Positions 34,550 through 51,786 of a stretch of DNA of 64,000 bases are shown piece by piece (position 1 is the stretch's first letter; each line of letters begins with the position of its first letter). A model generated the notes under the pieces. It saw only the letters and a program-made list of their open reading frames with translations, made no database searches and was not told the DNA's origin. The DNA is taken from contig OZ038326.1 in assembly GCA_964035795.1 (NCBI GenBank), forward strand, positions 1,646,916 through 1,710,915, given 5' to 3'. The translations under genes and the position numbers were made by a program. The stretch is from Pterobdella sp. o SKG-2022. Lineage: Eukaryota > Annelida > Clitellata > Hirudinida > Piscicolidae.

Positions 34550-37384
34550 TTAATAATTGATTTCTCCTTGACCCTTCACAGAGTTGCTAATGCACATCCA
34601 CTCCCCATCAGTATTCTCCTTCCATAAACTCACCTTTTAAGGAACCACATTTCTATTTATATATTATCCCAATTATCTATAATAATATAGTTCATTTCGA
34701 AAAATTTGATAAATTAGCAGTGATAAGATAGGTCCACAATTGAATAAAAGATAGAGATACAGTATAAATTATGCATTATATTACAACCACTTTACGCCAG
34801 ATGAGCCTAAAAACACTAACCAAAAATGCTAAAATCCTATGTTGAATAACATAACAACACAAAATAACAATAAAATACCTTGTTATCGCCTCCAGACACA
34901 GCTAGAATGTTGCCAGTAACAGACCACGACAAATGCCAAACCACATCACCAAACTTGTGCAGAAGTTTGGGAGTCCATGAAGCAGAAGACCCATCATTAG
35001 TCCATATGTACACACACGTGTCCTGTCAATATGGGCAGAAGATATACTATGTAGGCCATGATTTTATACCAATTTGTGCACACAAATTATGAAAACCAAA
35101 ATATAATACTTTATTTGATTTTGCAATTAATACAGAAGTTAACTTAAATTGAAAAAAATTAAAACATGATGAGTTCACAAATTTGAATATGAATGCACCT
35201 GAGAGCAGCTGGCGATGATGGTTTTAGAAAGACCGATAGACGGCGCCCAAGCTACATCCCTTACCCAGTCCTTGTGCATTTCCAAACGCTGCTCTTCTAC
35301 CCATTGACCACCCTCCTCCCTGTGTCATGAAGGTGTGAAAAAACTGACTCACTCATTAAGTTGAGTGCCACATTTAGTGAGGTGTAGTATGTTATAGTGT
35401 GAAATTTTATGGTTGAATCAGTATCATTTTATTATAATCAGTATTTTCCCCCTTCAAAGGGTCACTGATTTCTTTCATGAACTTACTTATTGATGGGATA
35501 ATTATCCTCATTTATAGGCATTAATACAACTACTACTATCATAAAGATCGTACATCCTCCATATCTTGACAAGAGCATCAGCACCTCCCGATACAAATCT
35601 TTTGGAAGGCAATTTGGATGATGAAGAAGAGTCGAGAAGGGAGTCTGTTACAATGGCTGGAGCCCAGCTCACTGCATTGCAACTCACCTGGTATTTGTTA
35701 AAAGATGGAGTGTCATTATGGATTTTATTACAGTATTGTTTATGAATGTGACGTTTATGAAAACTAAAAAATAACCTGGCATAAATGAAATTTATCAGAA
35801 TATATATAATTTATTCTTTTGAAACACTGAAACTGAATCAAATTTAGAAAAACACAGACAAACACCAATTATTATACACAAACACACAGATACTGACAGC
35901 ATGTGCGTTAAGGATTTTCTGGGATTGCCATTGACTGTCTTGAAAGCATAAAATGATGTTTTTATTTATTTAAATAATTAATTAAAATATAATTTTTAAT
36001 TTATGAAAAATTTCTTGAAAAAAAAATTTTTTCATAAATTAAGAAGTATATTTCAATTAATTCAAACTTACTAAGAACATACAATGTCATTCAAAAACTC
36101 ATTTAAATTATAGTTTATTTGTGTTGAGCTTTCAATAATGAGGTAATAATGGTTTTATTATACTTTAAATATAGGTGTTTAAAGAACCTTTCAGGAAAAT
36201 TAAAGAAATTGAGAAGAAAAAATGAAAACTAAATAAAGTGAAAACATAAGTTAATTAGATAAATCTATGAAAAACAAAAAAAAAATAATAAAAGCAAAAA
36301 CAAAAATGATGAAATTAACAATAGAAATTCCTTAAAACACATACTATCGTAAGAGAGGAGGGTAATGGATCGGTCGGAGCTGCCTGCTGCCAACATCACT
36401 CCATATTCATAAGGTGCCCAGCACACTGAGTTTACTGTTGGTTTGATGATGTAATGAATAAAATATGTGTTAAATGTTTATAAAAGCTCTATGAGAAAGT
36501 TTGTTTTTTTTGTCAAAGATAGAGATTTTTTTAAATACAGTTTATTTTACAAAAAAATAATTTTTGATAAATATAATTTTATTTATTTAAGACTTTAGTA
36601 TCACTCCAACAAGTTAACCCTCCTTATATACCCACACTAACCTGATGATTCAAACTCATCATACTCATGCACCTTGTTCCACTTCCCATCTGTTTCCCTC
36701 CAGATGATCACCTTTCGGTCATATCCACATGAGGCAAGCAAAGATCCATGCATAGGGTGGGCCCATGCTAGCTGCCATACTGGGCCATCGTGTCTGAAGT
36801 TTTTTGTTGAAAAGTTGCTTTTAATGTGTTTTTGAAGTATTGTGCTTTGAAAAAAAATTTTCATACTTTGCTAATTTTCATAAACCAAAATAACAATTCA
36901 AATTTTGAAAAATGTTTATAGAATTCAAAAATTTAGTTTTAATTTCAAAAAGTTTCTTATCACTTACCCTTTTAACTCTGCAACTATGAGTTGTTGGCTG
37001 TTTCTGACATCAAAAATTTTTATAGATTTATCTGAAGAGCATGTTGCTAGTCTTGCTCCATAATAATCCATCTGAGCATCATGCTGTATTTTGGGAGTTG
37101 AATTTTCAAATGATTTTATATAAAGCAGTTTTGCTGTCCTTCATAAAACTTCGAAATAAGAATTATCAAACATTTCTTAGAATTATTATCTCAAAATCTC
37201 TGAATGTAAAGTTAAAACTCACAATGATATCGTCATGCTTAGTGTCTATTGAATTTATTACGGAAACCTGCAACATTAGTGAACAACGTTTTAAACTGGT
37301 TAAAATTCATTCTAGAAATTATTAATAGTCAAAAGACTTTCATTAAAAGATGTGAAGCGTTAAAAGTAATTATAGCATTACCAT
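34550..37384 (-). CDS. SEC13: SEC13, COPII coat and nuclear pore beta-propeller
   Basis: WD40 protein that pairs with SEC31 in the COPII outer coat, and with NUP145C/NUP96 in the nuclear pore Y-complex; it is also part of GATOR2. Exons from the start: 37382-37384, 37223-37267, 36968-37083, 36642-36793, 36345-36434, 35898-35938, 35554-35687, 35199-35319, 34879-35022, 34550-34633; in phase, 309 aa (human 322). Conserved repeats seen: [91 protein letters not shown] and [11 protein letters not shown]. The start codon stands alone in a 3-nt coding exon with a GTAATG donor; it is inferred from the acceptor before the next exon (VSVINS) and human MVSVINT. The 41-nt exon 35898-35938 is confirmed by phase. 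Confidence 0.95.
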
Positions 37385-37996
37385 TTTCAAAATATAAGAG
37401 CAGAAGTAAATATACCGTGGCAGAGAAAAGTTTAAGAGTAAACTTATTCCAAAGTTTCACTTATAATATTTATCTCAATAAAAGGAATTTTTTTGTTTTT
37501 TATTATGGAAACAACAGATGAAAATTTTGATACGCTGAGAACTCGAGCAAAAACATAAAAATTACGAAGAATAATGCTGATATTTCATCAAAGATGTAAA
37601 TAATAAATAACTATATTGAAAAACGATGAATAATATAAACAAAATAAAATTCAAGTAAAGTTTGAAATGAAAAACAAAACTGAACTAAAACTTTGAAGCT
37701 ACCAAATGACGAATTATTTGATACACAATTGAGATATTGGCCATTTGAACCTAGCAAACAGAACAAAACAAAACGTATAAACTCGTTGATACAAAATATT
37801 AATGTAATAAAAACTTCTGAGCATGATATATAACCTAATAAAACATTTTGAAAAGTAGAATATGGTGAAACATTGTGATATAACTAAAATAGTGACACAA
37901 AAACGATATAACATGAACACATTTTTTGAACTATCAGAACTTATTGTGAAATTCAAATGTAAACCTGAAATTAATAATACAAAAAAAAGTGAGCAA
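37385..37996. other. Spacer ARL4-SEC13
   Basis: 612 nt between the ARL4 stop and SEC13 start on the minus strand. No coding sequence recognised. Confidence 0.6.
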
Positions 37997-38705
37997 TCAT
38001 TTTTTCCTCTTCCTCCTTTTCAGTATCATCTGATACAATTGCTCCAGAGAAAAGTCAAGACCCTCACCAGTGACAGCACATGCAGGTACTACTTCCACCA
38101 TACGTCCCCCATTATTCGAGACTTCCCTCACAGACAAGCATGATGATATCGAATGTGAATCCAATGCTCCAGGAATATCTTGTTTGTTAGCAATGATCAA
38201 GATTGGAATATCTTCTGCAGTTCGAGCTGTCCTCAATAATTCTACTTTGGCTTCTTCCAACCTATCACAATCTGCAGCATCAACCACAAAAACTATTCCA
38301 TCGGTTGATCTTGTATATGCCCTCCAGAGGGGCCTCACCTGAGAGTTTTAATGCATCATGATTTAAAAATTACAAATATGTAAGTTTTAGTGATAAATTC
38401 AAAACCAAAAAAAGAATTTAACTACCGACTTTTTTATCAAAAAAAAAGTTCAAGTTACTATCTAGAGTATTCAAATATAACTCTCATACCTTATCTTGTC
38501 CTCCTACATCCCAAACAATGAAGCTGACACCTTTTGTTTTTCCTATTTTTCTTTTAATTTTTTCACAATTAAAACCAACAGTAGGCACATTTTGAATATA
38601 TTCTTCGTTTTTGAGTTTATATAGCACAGTAGTTTTTCCAGCTGCATCAAGACCAACCATCACAATGTGCACAGTTCCTTCTAATTTAGCCAATGTTCCT
38701 CCCAT
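37997..38705 (-). CDS. ARL4: ARL4-type small GTPase
   Basis: Arf-family GTPase; ARL4 proteins sit at the plasma membrane and nucleus and recruit cytohesins. Two exons, 38490-38705 and 37997-38338, give 185 aa. The start is the ATG at 38705 because it creates MGGTLAK, with Gly2 available for N-myristoylation. Nucleotide-binding motifs: P-loop GLDAAGKTT, switch I PTVGFN, switch [14 protein letters not shown], and CAVTGEGL as the fifth motif. The C-terminus KRRKRKK is the polybasic tail that separates ARL4 from other Arls. The segment after the P-loop reads VPTVGFN where vertebrate ARL4 has PTKGFN. Paralogue identity (A, C or D) is not meaningful here. The single 151-nt intron interrupts the codon sequence right after GGQDK. 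Confidence 0.93.
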
Positions 38706-39104
38706 AGGTTTGAAGAGATTGCTCAAATATGTTAAATATTAAAAATGTTAGATGTATTATTTTACTTAAATATTAGATGTTTAGATAAGTGTAAAATGCA
38801 CGAATAAAAAAAGCAATAAATAAAAATTTTTAATTGAATATTTAGTGTTTGTTTATTGTATTTTTTGAATAAAAATAGCATATAAAAAATCATTTTACAC
38901 CATCGGGTCGTTCTAAACATAATCGAGAAACAATTTCAAAATTCATAGCATTTTTTCATTCGCATATTTTTATTGTTCAAAGCGAAGTATTTTTAACAAT
39001 TACAATGATCAATTGAAATAAATATTTTGAGAAAAAAATTAGTCAATTGAAAAAAAAACTAAATAAAAATAATTTGAAAAATTTTAACTTTTAAAACAGT
39101 GAAA
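38706..39104. other. Spacer SLC25A26-ARL4
   Basis: 399 nt between the SLC25A26 stop and the ARL4 start, minus strand. AT-rich; nothing else recognised. Confidence 0.6.
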
Positions 39105-42100
39105 CTAAATGACCGAATAAGAGCCTTGCAACATTTTAAAGTTGTTTAAATGCATATAAGCTTTATCATATGCGCCAAGAAAGATTGCTCCTCCAATTGA
39201 GATGAATATAGTTCTAGGAACGCAGCCTCTGAACAGCCTAGTGAATGTTATAAATTATAAAACTCATTATTCAGTTAATGAATTCTATTGATAAGACTTA
39301 AAGCCCACTAATACATCGGAATTACTTTTGAAGAAATTTTTTCTAGGCTTCCAATTAACCCCAACATATATATCCTATCACGTCATATCATACATCTTAC
39401 TCTTCATAACAATCTCTACTTCCTCGTACCTCCTATTTTTAAAAATTTTACTTTATATGACACAGCTTTCTGAACATTTAATTTGAGGAGAATAATAACC
39501 AACTTTGAAACCCTTATGTATCAAAACCAAACATGGCGAAAGTGCAAATAAAAAATGCCAATTTAAAAAAATCTAATAGTAAACTCACTGTGAGACTCCT
39601 TCTTCATTATATAAATGCTTCAAAGTGTAAAGTAGATTTCCCTTGGACAGTTCACAGGATTTCTGTTGTGATATGTTGAGCACTTTTTTATCAATTCATT
39701 ATCACATGTTTGTTTTTCATGAATACCAGAGTAATGAAAGTAGTAATGAAGAACTTATGAATAAAAAAATAATTATAAGAAAAGGATGATAACAAAAAAA
39801 ATGACAATAATAATGATAAAAGTAAAAACAATAATAATAATGAAAAAAATAAAAAAAATAGTGACAATAATGAATGGAAACTCGAACCTCAGCCAGCATT
39901 ATCCTGGTCTTTGCCACGTCGATCGGTGTGGTGAAAAACGCTGCTATAGCTCCTGTGTTTTAATAATAATAATAATAACAATGTTATTATTATTATTAGA
40001 TTTTAATTTTTTTAATTTTTAGAGCGCTGTATGCACTGCAAAGCCGGTGAACATTGAATAGTACTCTCATAAAAAAACATTGTTTTCAATTTCAATTGTT
40101 TTGATTTTTTTTGCAAGGCTTTTTTGAATACAAACCAACTACTCATTAATTCTGATTTTTAAATGGTTTCAAATGATAGATCCACATAAATTAAATTGAA
40201 ATAAATTCGAATTTTTATCTTTAGTAAATTATCTCGATTATCATTACTAATATAGGGTTTTTCAATTCAATTCAAAATCTTTGCAATTGCCTACCAAATC
40301 TTTGCATTTGCTTACGAAATTTTCGCAATTGATTACCAAATTTAAAAAAAAAAATTAGTTAAAAATAAATTAAGTTTGATTATTCAAAAAAAAAACGAAA
40401 TTTTGTAAAATTTTATTTTGCAAGTTTAGAATAAATTTTTTAAATTGAAATAAAAAAACCATAAAAAGTTTTTTTCGAGGTATCTTGAGCTTCTCTCTGA
40501 AAAGTACCAAGTACCGTGTTCTTAGTATTCGCGGTGCCAAACACTCGTCCACGGAACTCGTTTACGTATCTCACACTGAAAAAATTTCGAAAGGCTCAAA
40601 ATTTGTTGTATACGTTTTGTAGACAGAAATAGTTCTTGACTTATTCGAAGTTGCTTCGCTGACATCGTACTCATACTAACTAGGCGAATCAGCTTTTTGG
40701 GGTTTGGAGGAGATATTTTTCCTTCTCTTTTGGCGTTTCTATACTCTTCAGATGACTTTAAAAGATTTAAACTTGGAAAAAAAATATTTTTACAAAATTT
40801 CGTTTATTTTTTGAATAATCAAACTTAATTTTTTTTGAAATTTGGTAATCAATTGAAAAAATTTGGTAAGCAAATATAACGATTTGGTGCGCAAATGCAA
40901 AGATTTGAAAGTCAGTTGCAAAAATTTTGTAAGCAATTGCAAAGATTTTTAATAGAATTGAAAAACTCTATATTATTAATAAAATTAATATCATTAATAT
41001 TACTATTATCATCATTATAATTATATAACCGGCAAAGCAGCCACACAGAGCAGACTGCCAGGGATGCAGGGTGTTGTTCTGGTGACTGGCCCATTTGCTC
41101 TGTTCGAGGAACATTTATGATGATGATAATAATAAGAATAATAAAAATAAAATCTTTCAAACTCGAAAAGTTATACTGTAACTAATAAAAACTAAGACAC
41201 AAACAAGATTATAGTGGCATTAACTTTAGGAGTTTTAAGGCCACAAAATGTAACCATCAAATGAATGCCACAAACCTTACAGAACTCCCACAAGGGGTAT
41301 TGTATGACTGCAAAAGGCATTTCTCTCAGGATGGTCGTCATGTAGCCTCTGTAAAAGCCCCTGATTCCCTGTAGTTATGTGTTTCATACTAGTATTGGTC
41401 GATTTGAACAGTATTAGTAATGATAATAATAATGAAAATATTATTGATGTTTTCAATATAAATATCCGTGAGTAAAAAGCATAATAATAATGAAACTATG
41501 ATGATTTAAAAAAATATATAAATGAAAAAATAAAATAAAACTAGTAATAATATTAGTAATATTTATTTTTTTAAATCACAAAATCATAAAATTGAGTATT
41601 AATACTATTTTTAAAGCTTCATACCCAACCTCGAGCTTGTAGGTGTTTTTGATAATGGTGATGGGTGTGTTGTTTTTAGACACCATCCTTCGTTGCTTCA
41701 CCACCTCCGTTGGCACCCTGAGCGTACATGCCATCTTTGTGATGTTGTTACCCAATGTAAAGGAGTATAAATATGCAATTCATTTCCTTGTAGATCAAAT
41801 GGCTTTTTTCAAATTAATTTATTAAACTTTCAGTTACATAATAAATTTTCTAGTTTGAAAGATATAAAGCAATTTCAAGCAAAACAACAAGATATAGTTA
41901 CAATTTCTCCAATGGAGGCTGCAGTTATGTGGGATGGCAAAGAAAGAAGATTTAAATGATTGCATAACTTTTTAGTCAGAGTATATGTGCTGAAGAAGAT
42001 GGCAGCTGTTGTGGTGAGGAATGGTGTAGTTATGGTATTGATATAGTCATCATAATGAAAATTATGAATCTTTACCATTGAAGTGACTTAATCTAGAATA

Positions 42101-42640
42101 AAAATTTTTTTTTGATAATTAATACACTGAAAATCTTAATTTGATATAAGGTAATGGTTGTTTTGAAGTCTTATGAACAAAAATGATATAAAATATGAAA
42201 GCGAACATTGATAAAATAAATTATATAATTGCTAAACCAGCACTTGTCAATAATAATGATGTGAATGATACAAGTGAGCGTTGAGTAAATAAATAGTGTT
42301 AATGAGAATCACCTCCTGGAGCTGAAGTGCAGATGACAGGGGTAATCCCTTTGTAAACATTTTTGAATCCTCCAGCCTTGATGAAGCCTTGCTGAGATTG
42401 CAGACGAGTTTTGATTGTGTCTAGTGGGTATAATATTGTGTCTACACTGAAACCTGCTATTCCTCCTGCCTGTCAATATTTTAATATTTGTTTGAAAACA
42501 TTTATTGTATTATGATGCATGTAAAATATTGTTTGGAAACGAAATTTGAACTATGATTCAATGAAAAGTTTTTTGCTGAATTGTTTGAAAGTAAAGTTTA
42601 CCAATAAAGATAATTTGAAATTCTCATTTCTTTTGTTCAT
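39105..42640 (-). CDS. SLC25A26: Mitochondrial S-adenosylmethionine carrier
   Basis: Inner-membrane carrier that exchanges cytosolic S-adenosylmethionine for matrix S-adenosylhomocysteine. Exons from the start: 42602-42640, 42313-42469, 41902-42005, 41630-41734, 41276-41368, 41030-41099, 39888-39952, 39589-39662, 39105-39237; in phase, 279 aa (human 274). The three carrier repeats each have their signature: [20 protein letters not shown] and TPIDVAKTR. The match is to SAMC rather than other carriers because of [41 protein letters not shown] and QYPLWEF. The first exon, [13 protein letters not shown], was placed by phase and position. The intron 39953-41029 contains a foldback element. It is divergent from NUBPL across about 200 bp. 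Confidence 0.94.
40251..40972. mobile_element. Foldback-type element with repeat-bearing inverted arms
   Basis: Arms at about 40251-40427 and 40769-40972 are reverse complements. Outer ends TATAGGGTTTTTCAATTC and, read from the other side, TATAGAGTTTTTCAATTC match at all but one base. Each arm is built from 21-bp direct repeats of the type AAATCTTTGC-AATTGCTTACC: three in the left arm and five in the right. The 340-bp centre has no coding sequence that I recognise. A TA or TATA target duplication is possible at the edges. This looks like a non-autonomous foldback or MITE-like DNA element inserted in an SLC25A26 intron. Family unknown. Confidence 0.85.
41206..41229. repeat. Dispersed short motif, copy B
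   Basis: Exact 24-bp match to 18197-18220; similarity continues for about 12 more bases (AGGAGTTTTAAGG here, AGAAGTTTCTAAG there). It lies in an SLC25A26 intron 46 nt from exon 41276-41368. Confidence 0.7.
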
Positions 42641-42841
42641 GATAAAATGTAATCTTCTTTCCCATTAAAACTGAATTATTGATTAAAATTTTATAACTTA
42701 TTCAGTTGCAAAAAGTAAAGATTTCAATACTTTTGACACGAGATTTAAAAGTGAATTTTAAAGGTCACAAAAGTAAATTTAAGTTTTAAAGATTACTCAA
42801 GATGGAAATCTGAAAGCTTTGAACTTCCGATTTTGAGCGTT
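42641..42841. promoter_or_regulatory. Probable bidirectional promoter SLC25A26 / NUBPL
   Basis: Only about 200 bp separate the inferred start codons of two divergent genes, so both promoters must lie here or overlap the first exons. The assignment is by position; I see no defined core motif. The NUBPL start is the less certain of the two. Confidence 0.55.
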
Positions 42842-45269
42842 ATGAGTAATAATTTTTTTATTTATTTTGCAGCTTTCATTTGAAAAATTTTTTCAGAAGT
42901 TTCGTTACAACATTGAAAAAATTATCAACTATAAGGCGTTAAAAGAGCTTGCTTTGTGGGAATAGCACAAAGCAGACGCTACAGCACAAAAGGCTTGCCG
43001 AAGAAATTACCACTAGCAGGAGTGGATAAAATTATTCTTGTAGCTGCAGGCAAAGGTGGAGTAGGAAAGTCAACAGTGGCAGGTTTTCGAATATAATACG
43101 AAAAATTCGTTCTTTCTCTTACATTGATAATCAATAATGATAAAATATAATAATGTTTAATAAACTTTTTGTTCAGCAAATATTGCTCTTGGTTCACAAA
43201 AAGCTCATGAGGTACTTAGTTTCTGTTAAAAATAATTACTGAAATTTTACTTATTTTTTGAAGAGCTAATGTTAATTTTCAAAATTTTACTATTCTCACC
43301 ATTAGGAAACCATTCTCACCATTATAACATCATCTCCACCATTATAACACAATCCTCACTGTCTCCACCACCAGGGTTTAAGAGTAGGCCTGCTGGATGC
43401 CGACATATATGGACCCTCACTGCCCACCATGATGAACCTCAGAGGAGCCATGAACCTTGATGCAAGTAATACCAAGTGTTTATATTTGGTTGAGTGGATG
43501 AGGAGGGTGGTTTCAATGATAATAATAACTGAAATAGTGCTAAAAATAATAATACTACTACTAATAATAATCAATATGATAATAAAAATTTTTTAAATTA
43601 ATGATAAAAAAACTAAGCTTCGCAGTTCAATAAAGTTTAAAATCCTGTGTTTATCTTTATACAATTTTATCTTAGGCTAACTCATAAACAATGTTATAAA
43701 TTAATAGGTTCAGTAATAAAATAAGAAATTGTTATGATTTACTAATATAAGGCCCCATAAAGTAATAATGAACAAAATAAAGTATTTTTAATCCAATTAA
43801 TAAAAAAAATGTAACGTTATATTAAATTAATTTGAATTATTCATTAATTTGTTCACAGAGAATCTTTTGATACCGTTGAAGAACTATGGGGTGAAATGGT
43901 AAGATGTAATGTTTTTCCATCTATTCAACGCTGCAATACTTTTGAAATCTCAATTCATCAAATCAACTCTGAAATATCATCTTCTTAAAAATTCAAAAAT
44001 TTGTTTTCCTTATATAAAATAAATAAAGTTCAAATTGATTTGAATTTCAACCCTCAATGGAATGTTATAAAGCTTTTCACTGAAACCAAAATTCCTCAAT
44101 GAAGTACAATAACGCAAATAACACAAGAATACAAAATCAACCTTCAAAATCCATTTAGTTAAACCTTCAAATCGTTAACAGTGCTTCAATGGGCTTTCTA
44201 ACAAAAGAGGAAGACTTGCCTGTAGTGTGGAGAGGTCTGATGGTGATGTCAGCCATTCAACAGCTGCTCAGAGGGGTTTGTTATTGATTGATTGTGTTAT
44301 TTTGTTGTTTTATTGTTTTATGTTATAGATTGATTAGTTGATAAAAAAAGCGAAAAAATATTCTTTAAGTACATCAGTAAAACTGGAGCAACGCCGAAAT
44401 GATTGCCGTAATCAAATTAAATTTTGTTCATAGATTCGTTATATAATTTTTTGTCCACAGTTTTTTGGGTTAATTTTATTTAAATATTTTTAAAATTTAT
44501 TTTCATTATTGTTTAATGTTATATAAATATCCTATTGAAATTATTAATATTAAATAAGGCTTTTTGTATGTTATTTCAATCTAATAAGATTTACTCTTTA
44601 CGATAATTACATTTCAATGTCTCCAACTCTGAATTTGCAATTGATTTAATAATTCTTTTTTGGGTTTTTTATATAATATTTTATTATTAATAATTAATTT
44701 TTCATTTAAATACAAAGTATTGGACATAAAATAGACAAAAATACGACGAGAATATATATACAATGAGTCATCATCATATAGTTACAATAAATGTATATTT
44801 AAATAAAAAAATACCGAATGAAACATAAACATTTCAAAAAAGCCAGACAGCTACTAACAACGTATACACAGAATTACCTTAAGCTAATCACAGCAAGGTA
44901 CAGAGGTAAAAAAAACAAGGTTGTTCTATGTAATCATCACGAGCAGGTGTCTTGGGGGCCGTTGGATTTGCTGGTCGTTGACATGCCTCCAGGAACTGGA
45001 GATGTTCTTCTTTCATTGGTCCAGACTGTTCCTATCGATGGTATTTTGTATTTATTTTTTGTTTTTTTTTTTTTCTATTGTTTTTTTTATTTTTGTTTTA
45101 TTATTATTATTTTTATTTTTTTTTCTTTTGTGCTAAAAAACCGAAAACAGTCAGGATGACTGAAATAAGAATCATCATTCTATCATCAGTACACTATATT
45201 TCACAATTACATAGACTTTTCATCTTACTAAAAATTTATTCAAATGCTAAGAGATAAAAGACGTTAAAC

Positions 45270-45301
<32 letters not shown>

Positions 45302-46364
45302 TTATTAATTAAAAAAAGTTTATATGGCTATTAAACTTAGAACTGACTTGCATTCCTGCCACAGGCGCTGTTTTAGTGACGACTCCACAAGACGTGGCCT
45401 TGAAGGACGTGAGAAAATGTGCCGAAGCCATCAAAACTCTGCAGGTGTTGTTGCATTAAAAATTTGTGTTTGATGTTTGTAACATTGACGGTGGAACATG
45501 GGGCAGAACAAAAAACACTTAAACAGACCACCACCACCACACACCCAAACAAAAATTCACAACACATTACACCCAAACAACAGATCCCAATCTTTGGCTT
45601 GATCGCCAACATGGCTTTTCACCAGTGCTGCAACTGTGGTAACAAGGAGCATGTGTTTGGTGAAGATGGTGCTGAAAATTATGCTAAAGAACTCTCTGTG
45701 GATTTGTTGGGTTAGCTTTTTGCTTTTGTTTTTTTTTGTTAGTCTTATAGAATTTTCACATTTTGAGTTTAATTTTTTGTTTTGGAATTTTCATTGGTTT
45801 ATGAAAAAAATTGCTTTTTATCTTCAGAATATCAACAATTTTAAAATCTTAACGAGAAAAAATGCTAATTTCAATTTTCCACTAAATATTCCCGCAAACA
45901 ACCATCCATTCATGAAAAAGTTATTAATAACTGAACCCTCGAACACACACCTGCCAGGGACACTACCACTGAGTCTGCAACTGAGAGAGTCATGTGACAA
46001 CGGTGCTCCTATAGTCGTGTCTGCTCCTTGTTCCCCTCAGGTTGTTATAAAAATATATATTGTGTCTAATGTATTAAAAAGAAGATGCGTACGTCTCTTG
46101 AAGGTGTTGTGTAGGATGAGAGATTGCCATAATTCTAAGCCAGAATTCTCAATTTAAATCAAATTTTTGTGTTTAAGCGTAATTTATTCATTATCATTAA
46201 CGTACAAAATACATTTTAATCATTACAAACTTTTATAACGAGTTATTTTCAATGTCCAAAATAGTTTATTTTTTGTTTAAAATACTCAAATTTTGTCTGA
46301 TTTCAAGGCCAATGCATTCCTGGACATTAGCAACAAACTTATCGAAAAGCTTTTCAATACTTGA
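42842..46364 (+). CDS. NUBPL: Mitochondrial Fe-S protein NUBPL (complex I assembly)
   Basis: Mrp/NBP35-family P-loop ATPase that delivers Fe-S clusters to respiratory complex I in the matrix. Exons: 42842-42845, 42948-43082, 43177-43211, 43375-43465, 43859-43898, 44182-44275, 44947-45040, 45365-45444, 45584-45710, 45958-46040, 46308-46364; in phase, 279 aa (human 319). Seen: [14 protein letters not shown], deviant Walker [65 protein letters not shown], and the cluster-binding CxxC as CCNC in HQCCNCGNK. Upstream of GLPKK, the in-frame residues [10 protein letters not shown] resemble a mitochondrial presequence. The first 4-nt coding exon is a best guess (ATGA joined to CTTGC by phase), so the N-terminus may be wrong. 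Confidence 0.94.
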
Positions 46365-46790
46365 TCATCACATCTTGTTAATTTATAATTATTTTCTCAC
46401 CTTTCTTACTGACTGTTATCTTTATTCATTTATTCAAAGTTTTTAACAAATCATTGTAATTATTACACCAAAGGTTATTTGATTTTGAGTTTTTTAGTGA
46501 TTTAAAAAGAAAGTGATTTGTTTGATTTATTTTTAGAACTAGTATTTAAAAGATAAATGCATTAAAATCTAAATTTAATTTTCATACATTATTGCATACA
46601 GCCTAAAATATATCATATATAATATATAGTCCTTAACATCAAAAAATAAAAAACTCATAAACACACTAATTATCAAAAAAACAAAAAATGATATAAACAA
46701 AATATAATTTCAACATAATATGAAACATTTAAGATACACAATACAAAAGATGGCTCATGACGTGATTTGAAACACTATACAACGCCATGA
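46365..46790. other. Convergent 3' region NUBPL / HDAC3
   Basis: 426 nt between the stop codons of two convergent genes. Candidate poly(A) hexamers for HDAC3 (TTTATT on the plus strand) occur at 46421-46426 and 46526-46531, and an ATTAAA for NUBPL at about 46561. The two 3' UTRs may therefore overlap. Confidence 0.5.
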
Positions 46791-51786
<4,996 letters not shown>

